Of a stretch of DNA of 64,000 nucleotides, positions 17,281-26,275 are shown in pieces (position 1 is the first letter of the stretch; the number at the start of each line of letters is the position of its first letter). The DNA comes from Clostridium sp. HBUAS56010 (GTDB lineage: Bacteria > Bacillota > Clostridia > Lachnospirales > Lachnospiraceae): assembly GCF_007115105.1 (NCBI RefSeq), contig NZ_SULJ01000012.1:62001-126000 (forward strand), written 5' to 3'. The translations under genes were made by a program, and so were the position numbers. The notes under the pieces were generated by a model. It worked only from the letters and a program-made list of their open reading frames with translations. It did no database searches and was not told the DNA's origin.

Positions 17281-19098
17281 TTATTCTGCTTTTATAACAA
17301 GGACAAAGTAACGGTTTAAATGTTCTGTACGGTCTTTCTTTAATTCCGCAGGCAGATTAGGTTCCAGTATGCCCTTTACTTTAACGCTTAAATCAGGTTT
17401 ATTTAGTATAAAGAGTGGTTCTGAGATGGGAATCAGGGTGAGGGAATGCTTTTCGTTTAACAATCGTTCCTCTTCCAATTCTTTTTTTATATGAAGCCCA
17501 TAGGGATTGTTTACATAAAATGATAGAACCCCTCCTGGCTTTAGTCTTTGTGTACATTCATTTAAAAGCTCTCTATAATCAGGGTAAAGAGATAAATCTT
17601 TTCCGATTATGATATATTGATATTCTCCTTGTGGAATATTTTTGTGCAGTTCAAAATTATTTTTTGAAACCAGCACAGTTGCGTCCAGAGGGGCAAGGTC
17701 ATCCAACAGATCAGGTTCACTTATGGCAAAAGAAAAGGAAGTCCGTTTTCCCAGCCTTTTTAACGAGGTTCTTAACTGAATTACATCAGCACCATACCCG
17801 GGATCTATTCCAAGAACAGGAGTGTCATGGGGTTGGTGGGAAAATGTGGATTCCAGATGCTCTAACAGGTAAGGGTCGTAACAAAAATTATTTCCCCATG
17901 GATCAACTCCGTGTTTTTTTATAAAGAGATTTCTTCCGTTTTGCAATGTACTGAACCGGACCTGCCCTTCCTTCCCGGAGACACTTCCAAAATGGTAACA
18001 CCAGGTGTCTTTGCATAATATCTGTTTGTAACCTGCTCTTCTTGCACGGAGGCTGAAATCATCATCCCAGAATTCCAGTGTATAGAAAAAACGGTCCGCA
18101 AAACCAATAGAGTTTACCTTTTCCACATCGTAAAGGGCGATAACCGGCATGAGACGGCATCGTTCTTCCCAAAGGTAAGGGGTTGGCGTGTTATGCTTTT
18201 TTCCTGTTTCTTCCGCATTTTCCGGTGTGAAATCAGCTACCATGCCCTGACGGTTGCTGGTATTGGGTGTGCTGGGAGCGACGGAGATAATATCAGGAGA
18301 GGACTGGATGCAGGTGAGCAGGTTATTCAGCCAGTTACTGGTCAGAATGGTATCATTGTTTACGAAAGCTGCATATTTTCCCTCACATACCCGGTACATG
18401 AGAGAGAAAATCATGGTTTTAACATTTTCTTTCAGCGTTATGATCTTACGGATTCCAAGTTCTTTAAAATATTCCTCTGTGCCATCGCTGGAGCCATCAT
18501 TTAAAAGAATCAGTTCCCAGGGTTTTCCGGATAAATCTGTATTTCTCATAAGACTTTCCAAACATTTTTTTGTGTATTCCAGTTTATTATAAACAGGAAT
18601 AAATATGGAAACTAAGTATTTTTCGCCTCTGTTTTCATAGGTGTTTTTATGATTCGGTATAAATTCCTCTTTGTAATACTGTTTCATCTTCTCTTTATCC
18701 GGGTAAACGGTGAGCCAGAAATAAGTATCTTCCTTCCATTCTTTAAAAAAAGGAATCAATTGAAATTCCACCATATCCTGTGCCTGGTTTATTAAATTAT
18801 TTTCCATAAATTCTCTGATTTTTTCCAGGGTCCATTTGATATTTTTGAACATGGCAGAATAAGATACAGGAAGATCTGCCATCTTGGGATCTTCACAAAA
18901 AGGTTCCAGTTCAGACAAAGCAATGGAGATAATCTTTAAATGACTTTTGCTATAGTCAATTGACCCGTTGCAAAGGGAAATATGCAGTTCACAGCTTGCA
19001 GTTGTCAGAAACTCCTGGAGCTTTATCACTTTATTGTATTGACTTTCATTCTCATCAGGAGAATTGATTTCGGGAAGTAATGTCTCAATAGGGTTCAT
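17281..19098 (-). CDS. Family 2 glycosyltransferase with methyltransferase-like C-terminal tail
   Basis: A 605-residue minus-strand protein in three parts. Residues 1-140 are a helical region that I do not recognise. Residues about 145-370 are a GT-A domain: VSIFIPVYNKLEYTKKCL, LLNDGSSDGTEE, FVNNDTIL in the DxD position, then an acceptor region with EFWDDDFSLRARRAGY. Residues about 420-560 look like a degenerate Rossmann methyltransferase: VLGIDPGYGADVIQL as a glycine-rich loop and RLKPGGVLSFYVNNPYG near 530. Such fusions occur in surface-glycan and flagellin-glycosylation loci; the position beside the flagellar cluster suggests but does not prove that. The ATG is preceded by GGAGG. Confidence 0.75.
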   Translation of the reverse strand: MNPIETLLPEINSPDENESQYNKVIKLQEFLTTASCELHISLCNGSIDYSKSHLKIISIALSELEPFCEDPKMADLPVSYSAMFKNIKWTLEKIREFMENNLINQAQDMVEFQLIPFFKEWKEDTYFWLTVYPDKEKMKQYYKEEFIPNHKNTYENRGEKYLVSIFIPVYNKLEYTKKCLESLMRNTDLSGKPWELILLNDGSSDGTEEYFKELGIRKIITLKENVKTMIFSLMYRVCEGKYAAFVNNDTILTSNWLNNLLTCIQSSPDIISVAPSTPNTSNRQGMVADFTPENAEETGKKHNTPTPYLWEERCRLMPVIALYDVEKVNSIGFADRFFYTLEFWDDDFSLRARRAGYKQILCKDTWCYHFGSVSGKEGQVRFSTLQNGRNLFIKKHGVDPWGNNFCYDPYLLEHLESTFSHQPHDTPVLGIDPGYGADVIQLRTSLKRLGKRTSFSFAISEPDLLDDLAPLDATVLVSKNNFELHKNIPQGEYQYIIIGKDLSLYPDYRELLNECTQRLKPGGVLSFYVNNPYGLHIKKELEEERLLNEKHSLTLIPISEPLFILNKPDLSVKVKGILEPNLPAELKKDRTEHLNRYFVLVIKAE

Positions 19099-19473
19099 GA
19101 TAAGGTCCTCCGGCGGATGGATTAAACGGGTTGCCAGGCAGGCGCATTTGCCTGCTGTTTTATTATATGAATAGAAGTCTCTTTTCTTGAGTAGAATCGG
19201 TTTAGACCTTAAAAAAAAGTCAAGAAGTTAAGATACTGATAAAAAGACATTATTCGACTAAAATCACTTATTATTTCAGGGGACGGTTTCGATATAAGTA
19301 TAGATATGGTAATAATTGGAAATATATAACCGGAATTTATGGTATGTAAGCATAAATTTTGTGTCTCACACTGTTTTTTGAATCACAGCCTGAGATAGTG
19401 AATGATTTTATAGATAGGTTTCGGTAATACAATAACCATCAGATGGTTATGAAAGAATGAAGGGGGGAGAGGT
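19099..19473. other. Intergenic region between the minus-strand glycosyltransferase and the HD-GYP gene
   Basis: A 375-base divergent region without a gene. It holds a 7-bp hairpin at 19137-19156 followed on the + strand by TGTTTTATT, a TATAAT-like -10 on the minus strand at 19162-19167 that could serve the glycosyltransferase, a FliA-type promoter candidate on the + strand at 19268-19295, and a small hairpin ATAACCAT/ATGGTTAT at 19432-19450 just before the HD-GYP ribosome site. I looked for a GEMM-type c-di-GMP riboswitch and did not see one. Confidence 0.6.
19268..19295 (+). promoter_or_regulatory. FliA (sigma-28)-type promoter candidate, HD-GYP gene
   Basis: TTAT (19268-19271), 16-base spacer, TTCGATAT (19288-19295). 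It fits the TTAW-N15/16-NNCGATAW pattern shared by five other sites in this window. Confidence 0.4.
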
Positions 19474-20511
19474 TTGTATAGAATATTGGCAATTGATAAC
19501 ACTTTATCTTGCTTTAAAGCGATGAATGACAGGCTTTTAGAACAATATGAAGTGTTTACCGCTGTTTCAGGAGCAATTGCATTTCAATACATGGATCGGG
19601 AACAGGTTGACTTGATTTTACTGGATACCGCTATTTCGCAACCGGACTGCTGGCAGATGATAGAACTTCTGGGATCCAATCCCAGGTATTCTGACATTCC
19701 AGTCATTGTCCTTGCGCCAAAAGCGGATCAGGAAGCGGAAGCCAAAAGTCTCAGACTGGGAGCTTATGATTTTATTACAAGACAGGTTTCAAAAGAGGTC
19801 TTTACGGCGAGAATCCAGAGAGTGCTGGAGATAAAGGGCCGTAATGGAACCATGAAGGAACAGCTATCCGAAAAAGCAAAAGAACTGGAGCGTGTTTTCC
19901 TTACATCAGTGAATGCCATGGCTGCGTTGATTGATGCGAGAGATCCCTATACAAAGGGCCATTCCGAACGAGTGGCTCATTATTCTGTATTGATTGCGGA
20001 GAATTTAGGCTGGAATAGGGAAGAGGTCAGAAGAATCTATGAGGCCGCCTTGCTCCATGATGTGGGAAAGATAGGTGTGCCGGACAGAATTCTTTTAAAA
20101 GCTTCGGAATTATCCAAAAGCGAGATGGAGATCATGAAGAACCATACGGTATTTGGTGCGGATATTTTAAAAGGAATTGAGAGAGTGAAAGATCTGGAAC
20201 TGGGAGCCAGATACCATCATGAACGTTTTGATGGGAAAGGATATCCGGAAGGGTTAAAAGGGGAGAAGATTCCTCTTATCGCCAGGATTATCTGTGTGGC
20301 GGATTCCTTTGATGCCATGAGCAGTGACCGGTGTTACAGATTAAAACTTCCCTTTGATAAAATCAGAAAAGAACTGCTGGCTGGATCAGGAACTCAGTTT
20401 GATCCCAAAGTGGTGTCTGCCTTCTTAAAATCCTGGGCTGAATTGTCCAATATAGAAGAAGAAATGCAAAAGAAAAGCGAAAGGTTTTCTATTTCGGACA
20501 GAGGAATATAA
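19474..20511 (+). CDS. HD-GYP domain protein with degenerate receiver domain
   Basis: A 345-residue protein. Residues 1-120 are receiver-like: Asp51 (LILLD) is kept, but the usual acidic pair is Asp-Asn (AIDN), the Thr/Ser position is Ala (IVLAPK) and the Lys position is Arg (ITRQ). Residues about 145-330 form an HD-GYP domain with LLHDVGKIGVPD, HHERFDGKGYPEG and ADSFDAMSSDR, the full set expected of a c-di-GMP phosphodiesterase. It may adjust c-di-GMP at the entrance to the flagellar locus; the receiver may not be phosphorylated in the normal way. The start is TTG 19474 after GGGGGGAG. A FliA-type promoter lies about 180 bases upstream. Confidence 0.85.
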   Translation: MYRILAIDNTLSCFKAMNDRLLEQYEVFTAVSGAIAFQYMDREQVDLILLDTAISQPDCWQMIELLGSNPRYSDIPVIVLAPKADQEAEAKSLRLGAYDFITRQVSKEVFTARIQRVLEIKGRNGTMKEQLSEKAKELERVFLTSVNAMAALIDARDPYTKGHSERVAHYSVLIAENLGWNREEVRRIYEAALLHDVGKIGVPDRILLKASELSKSEMEIMKNHTVFGADILKGIERVKDLELGARYHHERFDGKGYPEGLKGEKIPLIARIICVADSFDAMSSDRCYRLKLPFDKIRKELLAGSGTQFDPKVVSAFLKSWAELSNIEEEMQKKSERFSISDRGI

Positions 20512-20582
20512 GGATTATACAAATTGCCTTATAGAAAGGGCTATTATAACCAGTATTTGGATATTGGAGTACTAGAACTTTC

Positions 20583-20611
20583 TTGACATTATTTGTAATA
20601 AAATGTAAAAT
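20583..20611 (+). promoter_or_regulatory. Sigma-A-type promoter of the main flagellar operon
   Basis: A perfect -35 TTGACA (20583-20588), 17-base spacer and -10 TAAAAT (20606-20611). It lies about 130 bases before flgB and is the best vegetative promoter seen in the flagellar region. Confidence 0.75.
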
Positions 20612-20652
20612 AAAGTATGCCAAAAATTACAAAAAAATAATAATTTTGGAAT

Positions 20653-20705
20653 AGGTTGTCGAAATTTAACTGTATTTTCCGGGTTTAACAACCTGATATT
20701 TTTTT
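20653..20705 (+). promoter_or_regulatory. Attenuator-like stem-loop in the flgB leader
   Basis: AGGTTGT (20653-20659) pairs with ACAACCT (20688-20694), with a 28-base loop, followed five bases on by a seven-T run (20699-20705). It sits between the promoter and flgB, so it could act as a conditional terminator. A second weak A/T-rich hairpin (about 20619-20650) precedes it. No ligand-binding motif is recognised. Confidence 0.35.
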
Positions 20706-20744
20706 GATGTTTTACGGAAAGAAGTGAAAGTGAGGAACAGTCCA

Positions 20745-21125
20745 ATGAATTCAATATTTGGAAACAATATTTCCATGGCGGAAAAATCTCTGGATTATTT
20801 ATGGGCAAAACAGAAGATTACGCTCAATAATATCGCCAATGGAGAGACTCCTGGATACAAGGCACAGTATGTAACGTTTGAAGATGAGTTCCGCAAACGG
20901 CTGGTAGCAGGGAGAAAGGGTACATCTCAGGATATCGGCAATGTCATAGGAAGTTCCAGACACTTTATACGGAATAAGGAAGATGAATCTGCAAGGATGG
21001 ATGGAAACAACGTGAATATGGACGTGGAGAACGTGGAATTAGCCAGAACAACATTACAGTACCAATATGAACTGAATGCTTTAAACAGTGATATAAGCAG
21101 AATACGGACGATTATTAAAGGTTAA
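20745..21125 (+). CDS. flgB: Flagellar basal-body rod protein FlgB
   Basis: A 126-residue proximal rod protein. Rod signature near the N terminus: KITLNNIANGETPGYKAQYVTFEDEF (the NNIAN...TPGYK pattern, about residues 24-45); the C-terminal helix is ELARTTLQYQYELNALNSDI. The ATG at 20745 follows GAGGAA at 7-base spacing; an in-frame GTG at 20724 lacks a good site. It is followed directly by fliE, whereas flgC, normally between them, is 13 kb downstream. First gene of the long operon. Confidence 0.92.
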   Translation: MNSIFGNNISMAEKSLDYLWAKQKITLNNIANGETPGYKAQYVTFEDEFRKRLVAGRKGTSQDIGNVIGSSRHFIRNKEDESARMDGNNVNMDVENVELARTTLQYQYELNALNSDISRIRTIIKG

Positions 21126-21145
21126 AACAGGAGGTACATAATAAT

Positions 21146-21457
21146 ATGGAACAGATGTTCATTACACCCATCAGTCCCTGGAATTCGATTGGGAACATAG
21201 GAAGCGACAAAAAAGCAGCATCCGGACAGGCAGGAAGTGCTGTATTTCAGAATGTATTTAAAGAAGCAATTCAGAATGTTAAGGATACAGACAGAGATCT
21301 GGCTACTCAGGAATTTTTGCTTTCTACCGGACAGATTGACGATGCTCATACGGTTCCGGCAGCAGCAGCCAAAGCCCAGTTGTCCGTAGATCTTTTAGCA
21401 GCGCTTCGCAACAAAGCACTGGAGTCTTATAATGAGATCATGCGAATTAATATTTAA
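21146..21457 (+). CDS. fliE: Flagellar hook-basal body complex protein FliE
   Basis: A 103-residue FliE, the adaptor that joins the rod to the MS ring and export gate. Family features: FQNVFKEAIQNVKDTDRDL in the middle, and the C-terminal AAAAKAQLSVDLLAALRNKALESYNEIMRI pattern (positions about 68-101). The length matches FliE (100-110). An AGGAGG site precedes the ATG. It lies between flgB and fliF. Confidence 0.93.
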   Translation: MEQMFITPISPWNSIGNIGSDKKAASGQAGSAVFQNVFKEAIQNVKDTDRDLATQEFLLSTGQIDDAHTVPAAAAKAQLSVDLLAALRNKALESYNEIMRINI

Positions 21458-21483
21458 GATGGATAACGGGGCGGACAGATGCT

Positions 21484-23133
21484 ATGGAGAAAATTAAGGA
21501 ATTACTGAGCAGTATTAACAGCAGAACAAAGAAGATCATGATCGCCGGCATTGTTGGCGTTTGTGTAGTAGCAGGAGCGGTAATCATTGCCTTATCAATG
21601 CGGGAAAAACCCTTTGATGTCATGTTTAACGGTGTGGGCAGTGAAGAAGCAAAACAGATTATAGGAAAGCTGCAGGAAGACGGTATATCCTATCAGTATA
21701 AGAATGGTGACATTTTAGTACCGACGGGGCAGATGGATATTACCAGAGCAAAGCTTGTTTCTGAAGGGTATCCAAAAAGTGGTTTTACATACGATGTATT
21801 TAAGAATAATGTTAATTTAATGACTACAGATTCCGATCGTCAGACGTTCAAACTTTACGATCTGGAGACAAGAGTAGGATCTACCATTCAGCTTTTTGAT
21901 GGTGTAAAAGAAGCATATGTTACGATAGCCCTGGGAGAAACTTCCAAATATGCGCTGTCTGAGGATAGTGAGAAGGAAGCGAGTGCCCAGGCTGTTGTCG
22001 TTATGAAGGATGGAGGTTCTCCCACGCAGGAGCAGGCAAAGTCCATTCAGCTTCTTATTTCCAGAAGTATCCCTGGAATGGTGATTGATAACGTTGCTGT
22101 TTTTGATGGCAATGGACGCGAGGTTTCTGTTAATTCAGAAGAAGAGAATGAAGATAACGGAAAAGCCAGTGAAGAAATCGCAAAGGTCATTGAGGATCAG
22201 ATATCAGCAAAGGTCATCAATGTTCTGGGACCTGTATATGGGAATGGAAATGTACGGGTTTCTGCAAAGTGTACGGTTAATATGGATAAGCTGGTCCGGG
22301 AGAGCATTGTATACAATACTCCTGACAGAATTAATGACCAGGATAAGACGGGCATTATATCAGAAGAAAACATTGGCAGGGAGTTTTCCGGCGACAGGCA
22401 GACGGCGTCTGGTGTGGCGGGATCAGAGGCAAATGCTGATATTCCGGAATATAATGCAGGGGAAACGGGAACGGGAGCAGATGGTTCCTACGCTTCCAGT
22501 AGTCTGAACAGAAAGTATCTTATTAACCAGATTAAGGAACAAGGTCAGGTGAATCCGGGAACTCTGGAGAACCTTACAGTTTCTGTCGTGGTCAACGGAA
22601 CTGATTTCGGTACATTGAATGCAGATGATATTCGGAATCTTGCGGGGAATGCTGCGGGGATTGCCCAGGCGGACAGAGCAGAAAAGATTACTGCAGTTGC
22701 AGCACCTTTCTATACCGTTGATGTTCCAGGAGAACCGGATGCTCCGGTTGAAGCAGCAACAGGAGGGCTTATCATAAACCAGTGGATACTTATTGCAGCA
22801 GCCGTTGGCGTATTATTGCTTGTGCTGATTATTGTATTGGCGATCAGATACAGGAATAAGAAAAAGGCAATGATTGCAGATACAGAGGAAAGTCAGGAAG
22901 ATGTTCCGGTTGTTCCTGAGATTCCAGAGGAAGAGGAAGAAGAGATAGAAGAACCAGAAGAGGAAGAAGAGCCAGTGGAAGAGGAGGAAGAGGAACCGGA
23001 GATATTTGTTCCAGAAGTGGACCGGGGTGCAGAGCTGCGTGAGAATGTCCGGGATTTTGCGGAACAGAATCCGGAGATTTCAGCTCAGTTGCTGAAAACA
23101 TGGTTGAACGGAGGGGAAAACAATGACAACTAA
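21484..23133 (+). CDS. fliF: Flagellar MS-ring protein FliF
   Basis: A 549-residue MS-ring protein with an N-terminal TM (about 20-40), ring-building motifs in the periplasmic-equivalent region (IQLLISRSIPGM, DQISAKVINVLGPVYG), and a second TM at about 433-453. Residues about 476-508 are almost entirely Glu with Pro and Val, an unusually long acidic linker before the C-terminal FliG-binding segment (RENVRDFAEQNPEISAQLLKTWL, about 520-543). The ribosome site is poor. It overlaps fliG by 11 bases, consistent with fixed FliF:FliG stoichiometry. Confidence 0.95.
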   Translation: MEKIKELLSSINSRTKKIMIAGIVGVCVVAGAVIIALSMREKPFDVMFNGVGSEEAKQIIGKLQEDGISYQYKNGDILVPTGQMDITRAKLVSEGYPKSGFTYDVFKNNVNLMTTDSDRQTFKLYDLETRVGSTIQLFDGVKEAYVTIALGETSKYALSEDSEKEASAQAVVVMKDGGSPTQEQAKSIQLLISRSIPGMVIDNVAVFDGNGREVSVNSEEENEDNGKASEEIAKVIEDQISAKVINVLGPVYGNGNVRVSAKCTVNMDKLVRESIVYNTPDRINDQDKTGIISEENIGREFSGDRQTASGVAGSEANADIPEYNAGETGTGADGSYASSSLNRKYLINQIKEQGQVNPGTLENLTVSVVVNGTDFGTLNADDIRNLAGNAAGIAQADRAEKITAVAAPFYTVDVPGEPDAPVEAATGGLIINQWILIAAAVGVLLLVLIIVLAIRYRNKKKAMIADTEESQEDVPVVPEIPEEEEEEIEEPEEEEEPVEEEEEEPEIFVPEVDRGAELRENVRDFAEQNPEISAQLLKTWLNGGENNDN

Positions 23134-24127
23134 CCTGAGACCAGAGCAGAAAGCAGCAACTGTTATTGTTTCGCTTGGTGTTGAAAAGGCATCTAAGATC
23201 TATAAATATCTTTCAGAAGAAGAGATTGAGAAACTGACAGTTGAAGTTGCTAAACTTGGGCATATAGAGGCGAAAACCACAGAAGAAGTGTTGGACGATT
23301 TTTATAAGACCTGTCTGACCCAGAAGGTGGTTACAGACGGAGGACTGGAATATGCCAAAACAGTTCTGGAGAAAGCGTTTGGTGAAAGTACAGCCAGCAA
23401 TCTGCTTCAGAAAGTGAACCAGTCCTTAAAGTCCAGATCCTTTGGATTTATCCGAAACAGCGATTCCAAGAATCTTTTCTCGATTTTACAGCATGAAAGA
23501 GCGCAGACCATAGCGCTGGTTCTTTCCTATACAACAGAAGATATGACAGCGGAGCTGATCTCAGCCCTTTCCCCTGAAAAACGTCTCAAAGTAGTTGAGG
23601 CGATTGCGAGAATGGAAAGTGCATCTCCGGAAGGAATAAAGATTGTAGAAGATGAGATTAAAAGAAAGTTCTCGGGAATTATTACAACAGATTATACAAC
23701 GGTCGGCGGTATCGATTATATTGCAAACGTTATGAACCGTATGGACAGAGGCAACGAAAAACTTATCTTCGAGGAATTGGGAAAGAAAGATGCAGACCTG
23801 GCAGATACCATCCGCAAGAAGATGTTCGTATTCGAAGATATTGTTACCATGGACAATCGCTCCATTCAGCGTTTTATCCGCGAGTGCGATTTGAAAGATA
23901 TGGTTTATGCTCTTAAAGGAGCCAATGAGCAGATTGCCGATGCTATTTTCGCCAACATGTCCAGCCGTATGAAGGAAAGCGTTCAGTCTGATATGGAAGT
24001 TACTGTAAACGTTCGTGTCAAGGATGTCCAGGAAGCACAGCAGAGAATCGTTGCTGCCATCAGACGTTTGGAAGAAGAAGGTGAGCTGATCATCAGCAAG
24101 GGTGGAAAGGATGATATCATTGCCTAA
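23123..24127 (+). CDS. fliG: Flagellar motor switch protein FliG
   Basis: A 334-residue switch-complex protein: N-terminal FliF-binding domain, middle and C-terminal ARM domains, and the torque helix. The C-terminal charged helix region reads DIVTMDNRSIQRFIREC; the usual motif has two Asp before Arg-Ser, and here the second is Asn. The FliM-contact motif usually written EHPQ reads ERAQ (in QHERAQTIALVLS, about residue 115). Both departures are seen directly; their effect is not known. Start: ATG with GGAGGGG upstream, inside the end of fliF. Confidence 0.95.
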   Translation: MTTNLRPEQKAATVIVSLGVEKASKIYKYLSEEEIEKLTVEVAKLGHIEAKTTEEVLDDFYKTCLTQKVVTDGGLEYAKTVLEKAFGESTASNLLQKVNQSLKSRSFGFIRNSDSKNLFSILQHERAQTIALVLSYTTEDMTAELISALSPEKRLKVVEAIARMESASPEGIKIVEDEIKRKFSGIITTDYTTVGGIDYIANVMNRMDRGNEKLIFEELGKKDADLADTIRKKMFVFEDIVTMDNRSIQRFIRECDLKDMVYALKGANEQIADAIFANMSSRMKESVQSDMEVTVNVRVKDVQEAQQRIVAAIRRLEEEGELIISKGGKDDIIA

Positions 24128-24941
24128 TATTGTGAAAGGTAGAGAAACTGCCGAACGGGTTATGAATTACGATTTCAATAAAACCTTTGATGACATAGTT
24201 AAAATTCCTCCCCAAAAAGAGGAAGAACCTATTCCCGAAATAGAAGTAGAGGAAGAACCTGTTGCAGAGCCAGTTATAGATTATGAAGCCATACGGCTTC
24301 GGGAAGAAGCGGAGACTTTGTTTCAGCAGGCTGCAGAAGCCTATGAGAAAGCTCAAAGAGAGTCAGAAGAGATTCTTTCCAGTGCTGGCGAAGAAGCTGA
24401 AAAGATCTGCATAGAGGCAAAAGAGAATGGTTACAGGGAAGGTTATGATGCAGGGCTTTTAGAAGGAACGGATAAAGCGTACCAGGATCATAAGATGGAA
24501 CTTGATCAGCAGTTAGAACAATTTAAAACCGAATTTAAAGCTTCTATTGAAAATGTAACCCGGGAAAAGGACAAGCTTCTTGAAAAATACATTGATGATT
24601 TAAAGAAGATCACCATGTCCATTGCAGAAAAGGTGATACAGACCAGTTTGAAATCCAGTGGTGAGATTATTAAACGTATGATCGTATCGGCTGCCGGCAA
24701 ATTAAAGAAGACCCAATGGGTAAAGATTTATGTTTCTCAAAAAGATGCAGGAATGATGATACAGGGAGATGTGGGACTATTGAATGAATTGTCCCATGTA
24801 TCCGGTAATATTAAGATCATATCCATGGATCATGCAGAGGATGGAACCTGCATCATTGAGCTTCCGGAAGAGGTTATTGATGTCAGCGTGAATACCCAGA
24901 TTGAGAATATTAAGGGTATTTTAAACAATGCCAGACTATAG
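24111..24941 (+). CDS. fliH: Flagellar export stator protein FliH
   Basis: A FliH-type regulator of the FliI ATPase, about 276 residues. Seen: an acidic Pro/Glu linker at the N terminus, a long coiled coil (EEAETLFQQAAEAYEKAQ onward, about 65-165), a GYREGYDAG segment and a C-terminal globular part (SIAEKVIQTSLKSSGEII onward) like V-ATPase subunit E. Start uncertain: ATG 24111 overlaps fliG by 17 bases; TTG 24120 has a better-spaced AAAGGA site and gives a start MPNIVKGRE. Lies between fliG and fliI as expected. Confidence 0.88.
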   Translation: MISLPNIVKGRETAERVMNYDFNKTFDDIVKIPPQKEEEPIPEIEVEEEPVAEPVIDYEAIRLREEAETLFQQAAEAYEKAQRESEEILSSAGEEAEKICIEAKENGYREGYDAGLLEGTDKAYQDHKMELDQQLEQFKTEFKASIENVTREKDKLLEKYIDDLKKITMSIAEKVIQTSLKSSGEIIKRMIVSAAGKLKKTQWVKIYVSQKDAGMMIQGDVGLLNELSHVSGNIKIISMDHAEDGTCIIELPEEVIDVSVNTQIENIKGILNNARL

Positions 24942-24951
24942 GGGGAATCCG

Positions 24952-26253
24952 ATGTTTAAGGAACTATCTGATCTCATTATGAAGACAGAGACAATCGACC
25001 ACATTGGAAAGATTGAGAATATTGTAGGGATGTCTATGGAGGCATCTGGAGGCAAAGCCAGTATCGGAGATATTGCTTATATCTATAATGAGGATAAAAA
25101 AGAACAGATTCCGGTAGAGGTAGTTGGCTTTAAAGATGACAAGATTCAGCTCATGGCTTATGAGAATATGAATGGAATTGCTGCAGGCAGTTTTGTCCGT
25201 AATACCAAACGGCGGTTGAAGATACCCGTAGGAGATTTTTTAAGAGGACGGATTATTGATGCAAAAGGGGAACCGATGGATGGAAAAGGTCCTTTTGAAT
25301 CCCCCAAATTTTACTATGTGGAGAATCCATACATAAACCCAATGACCCGTCCTCCGATTTCTGAAAAGCTGGAGTTTGGTGTAAAAGCAATTGATGGAAT
25401 GAATACCATTGGTAAAGGGCAGCGTATCGGAATCTTTGCAGGCAGTGGTGTAGGTAAGAGTACACTGCTTGGAATGATTGCAAGAAACGTAAAGGCGGAT
25501 ATCAATGTTGTCGCTCTTGTAGGAGAGCGAGGACGTGAGGTTCGGGAATTTATTGAAAAAGACCTGGGACCGGAAGGTATGAAACGGTCTGTTTTAGTGG
25601 TGGCGACTTCGGATCAGCCTGCCATGCTTCGCATGAAGTGTCCTCTGGTGGCAACTACCATTGCAGAATATTTTAAGAATCAGGGGAAAGATGTATTGCT
25701 TATGATGGATTCCCTTACCCGGTTTGCTATGGCGCAAAGAGAGATTGGCCTTGCGATTGGTGAGCCACCGGTAGCCAGAGGATACACTCCTTCTATTTAC
25801 GCAGAATTTCCAAAGCTTCTGGAACGAAGCGGGAATTTTGCAGAAGGCTCTATTACAGGGATTTATACTGTTTTGGTGGAAGGAGATGACACCAATGAGC
25901 CGATTGCGGATACGGTCAGAGGTATTGTTGACGGGCATATTGTGCTGAGCAGAAAGCTGGCCAATGCAAACCATTTCCCGGCTATTGATGTGAGTGCCAG
26001 TATTTCCCGTCTGATGACAAATATTGTATCGGACGAGCACAGGAAGATGGCTTCTCAGATCAGAGATATTTTGAGCATCTACGAAAAAAACGAAGATCTG
26101 ATATCCATTGGTGCTTACAAAAGTGGTACGAATCCCAAATTGGATGTAGCAATTGCCAAGATTGACAAGATCAATGAGTTTTTGTGTCAGGGAATTAAGG
26201 AAAACAACAGCTATGAAGAGATACTTGATCAGATGAAAGAAATATTAAATTAA
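24952..26253 (+). CDS. fliI: Flagellum-specific ATPase FliI
   Basis: A 433-residue F1-beta-like ATPase that energises substrate unloading at the flagellar export gate. Walker A GSGVGKSTLL near residue 165, LVGERGREVREF, Walker B LLMMDSLTRFAMAQRE near 245, and the FliI/T3SS hallmark EPPVARGYTPS. The ATG at 24952 follows AGGGGG; the in-frame ATG at 24928 lies inside fliH without a site. Between fliH and fliJ in the usual order. Confidence 0.96.
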   Translation: MFKELSDLIMKTETIDHIGKIENIVGMSMEASGGKASIGDIAYIYNEDKKEQIPVEVVGFKDDKIQLMAYENMNGIAAGSFVRNTKRRLKIPVGDFLRGRIIDAKGEPMDGKGPFESPKFYYVENPYINPMTRPPISEKLEFGVKAIDGMNTIGKGQRIGIFAGSGVGKSTLLGMIARNVKADINVVALVGERGREVREFIEKDLGPEGMKRSVLVVATSDQPAMLRMKCPLVATTIAEYFKNQGKDVLLMMDSLTRFAMAQREIGLAIGEPPVARGYTPSIYAEFPKLLERSGNFAEGSITGIYTVLVEGDDTNEPIADTVRGIVDGHIVLSRKLANANHFPAIDVSASISRLMTNIVSDEHRKMASQIRDILSIYEKNEDLISIGAYKSGTNPKLDVAIAKIDKINEFLCQGIKENNSYEEILDQMKEILN

Positions 26254-26275
26254 GATACAGGAAAGCAGGAAGCAG

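Noticed and set aside
20658-20665. GTCGAAAT as a FliA-type -10 for flgB
   Set aside because: The core is CGAAAT rather than CGATAW, no TTAW lies at the right distance, and a near-perfect sigma-A promoter is just upstream.
19099-20744. c-di-GMP riboswitch before the HD-GYP gene or flgB
   Set aside because: Clostridia often have GEMM riboswitches before flagellar operons. I looked for the conserved GEMM-I core words and did not find them; only generic hairpins are present.
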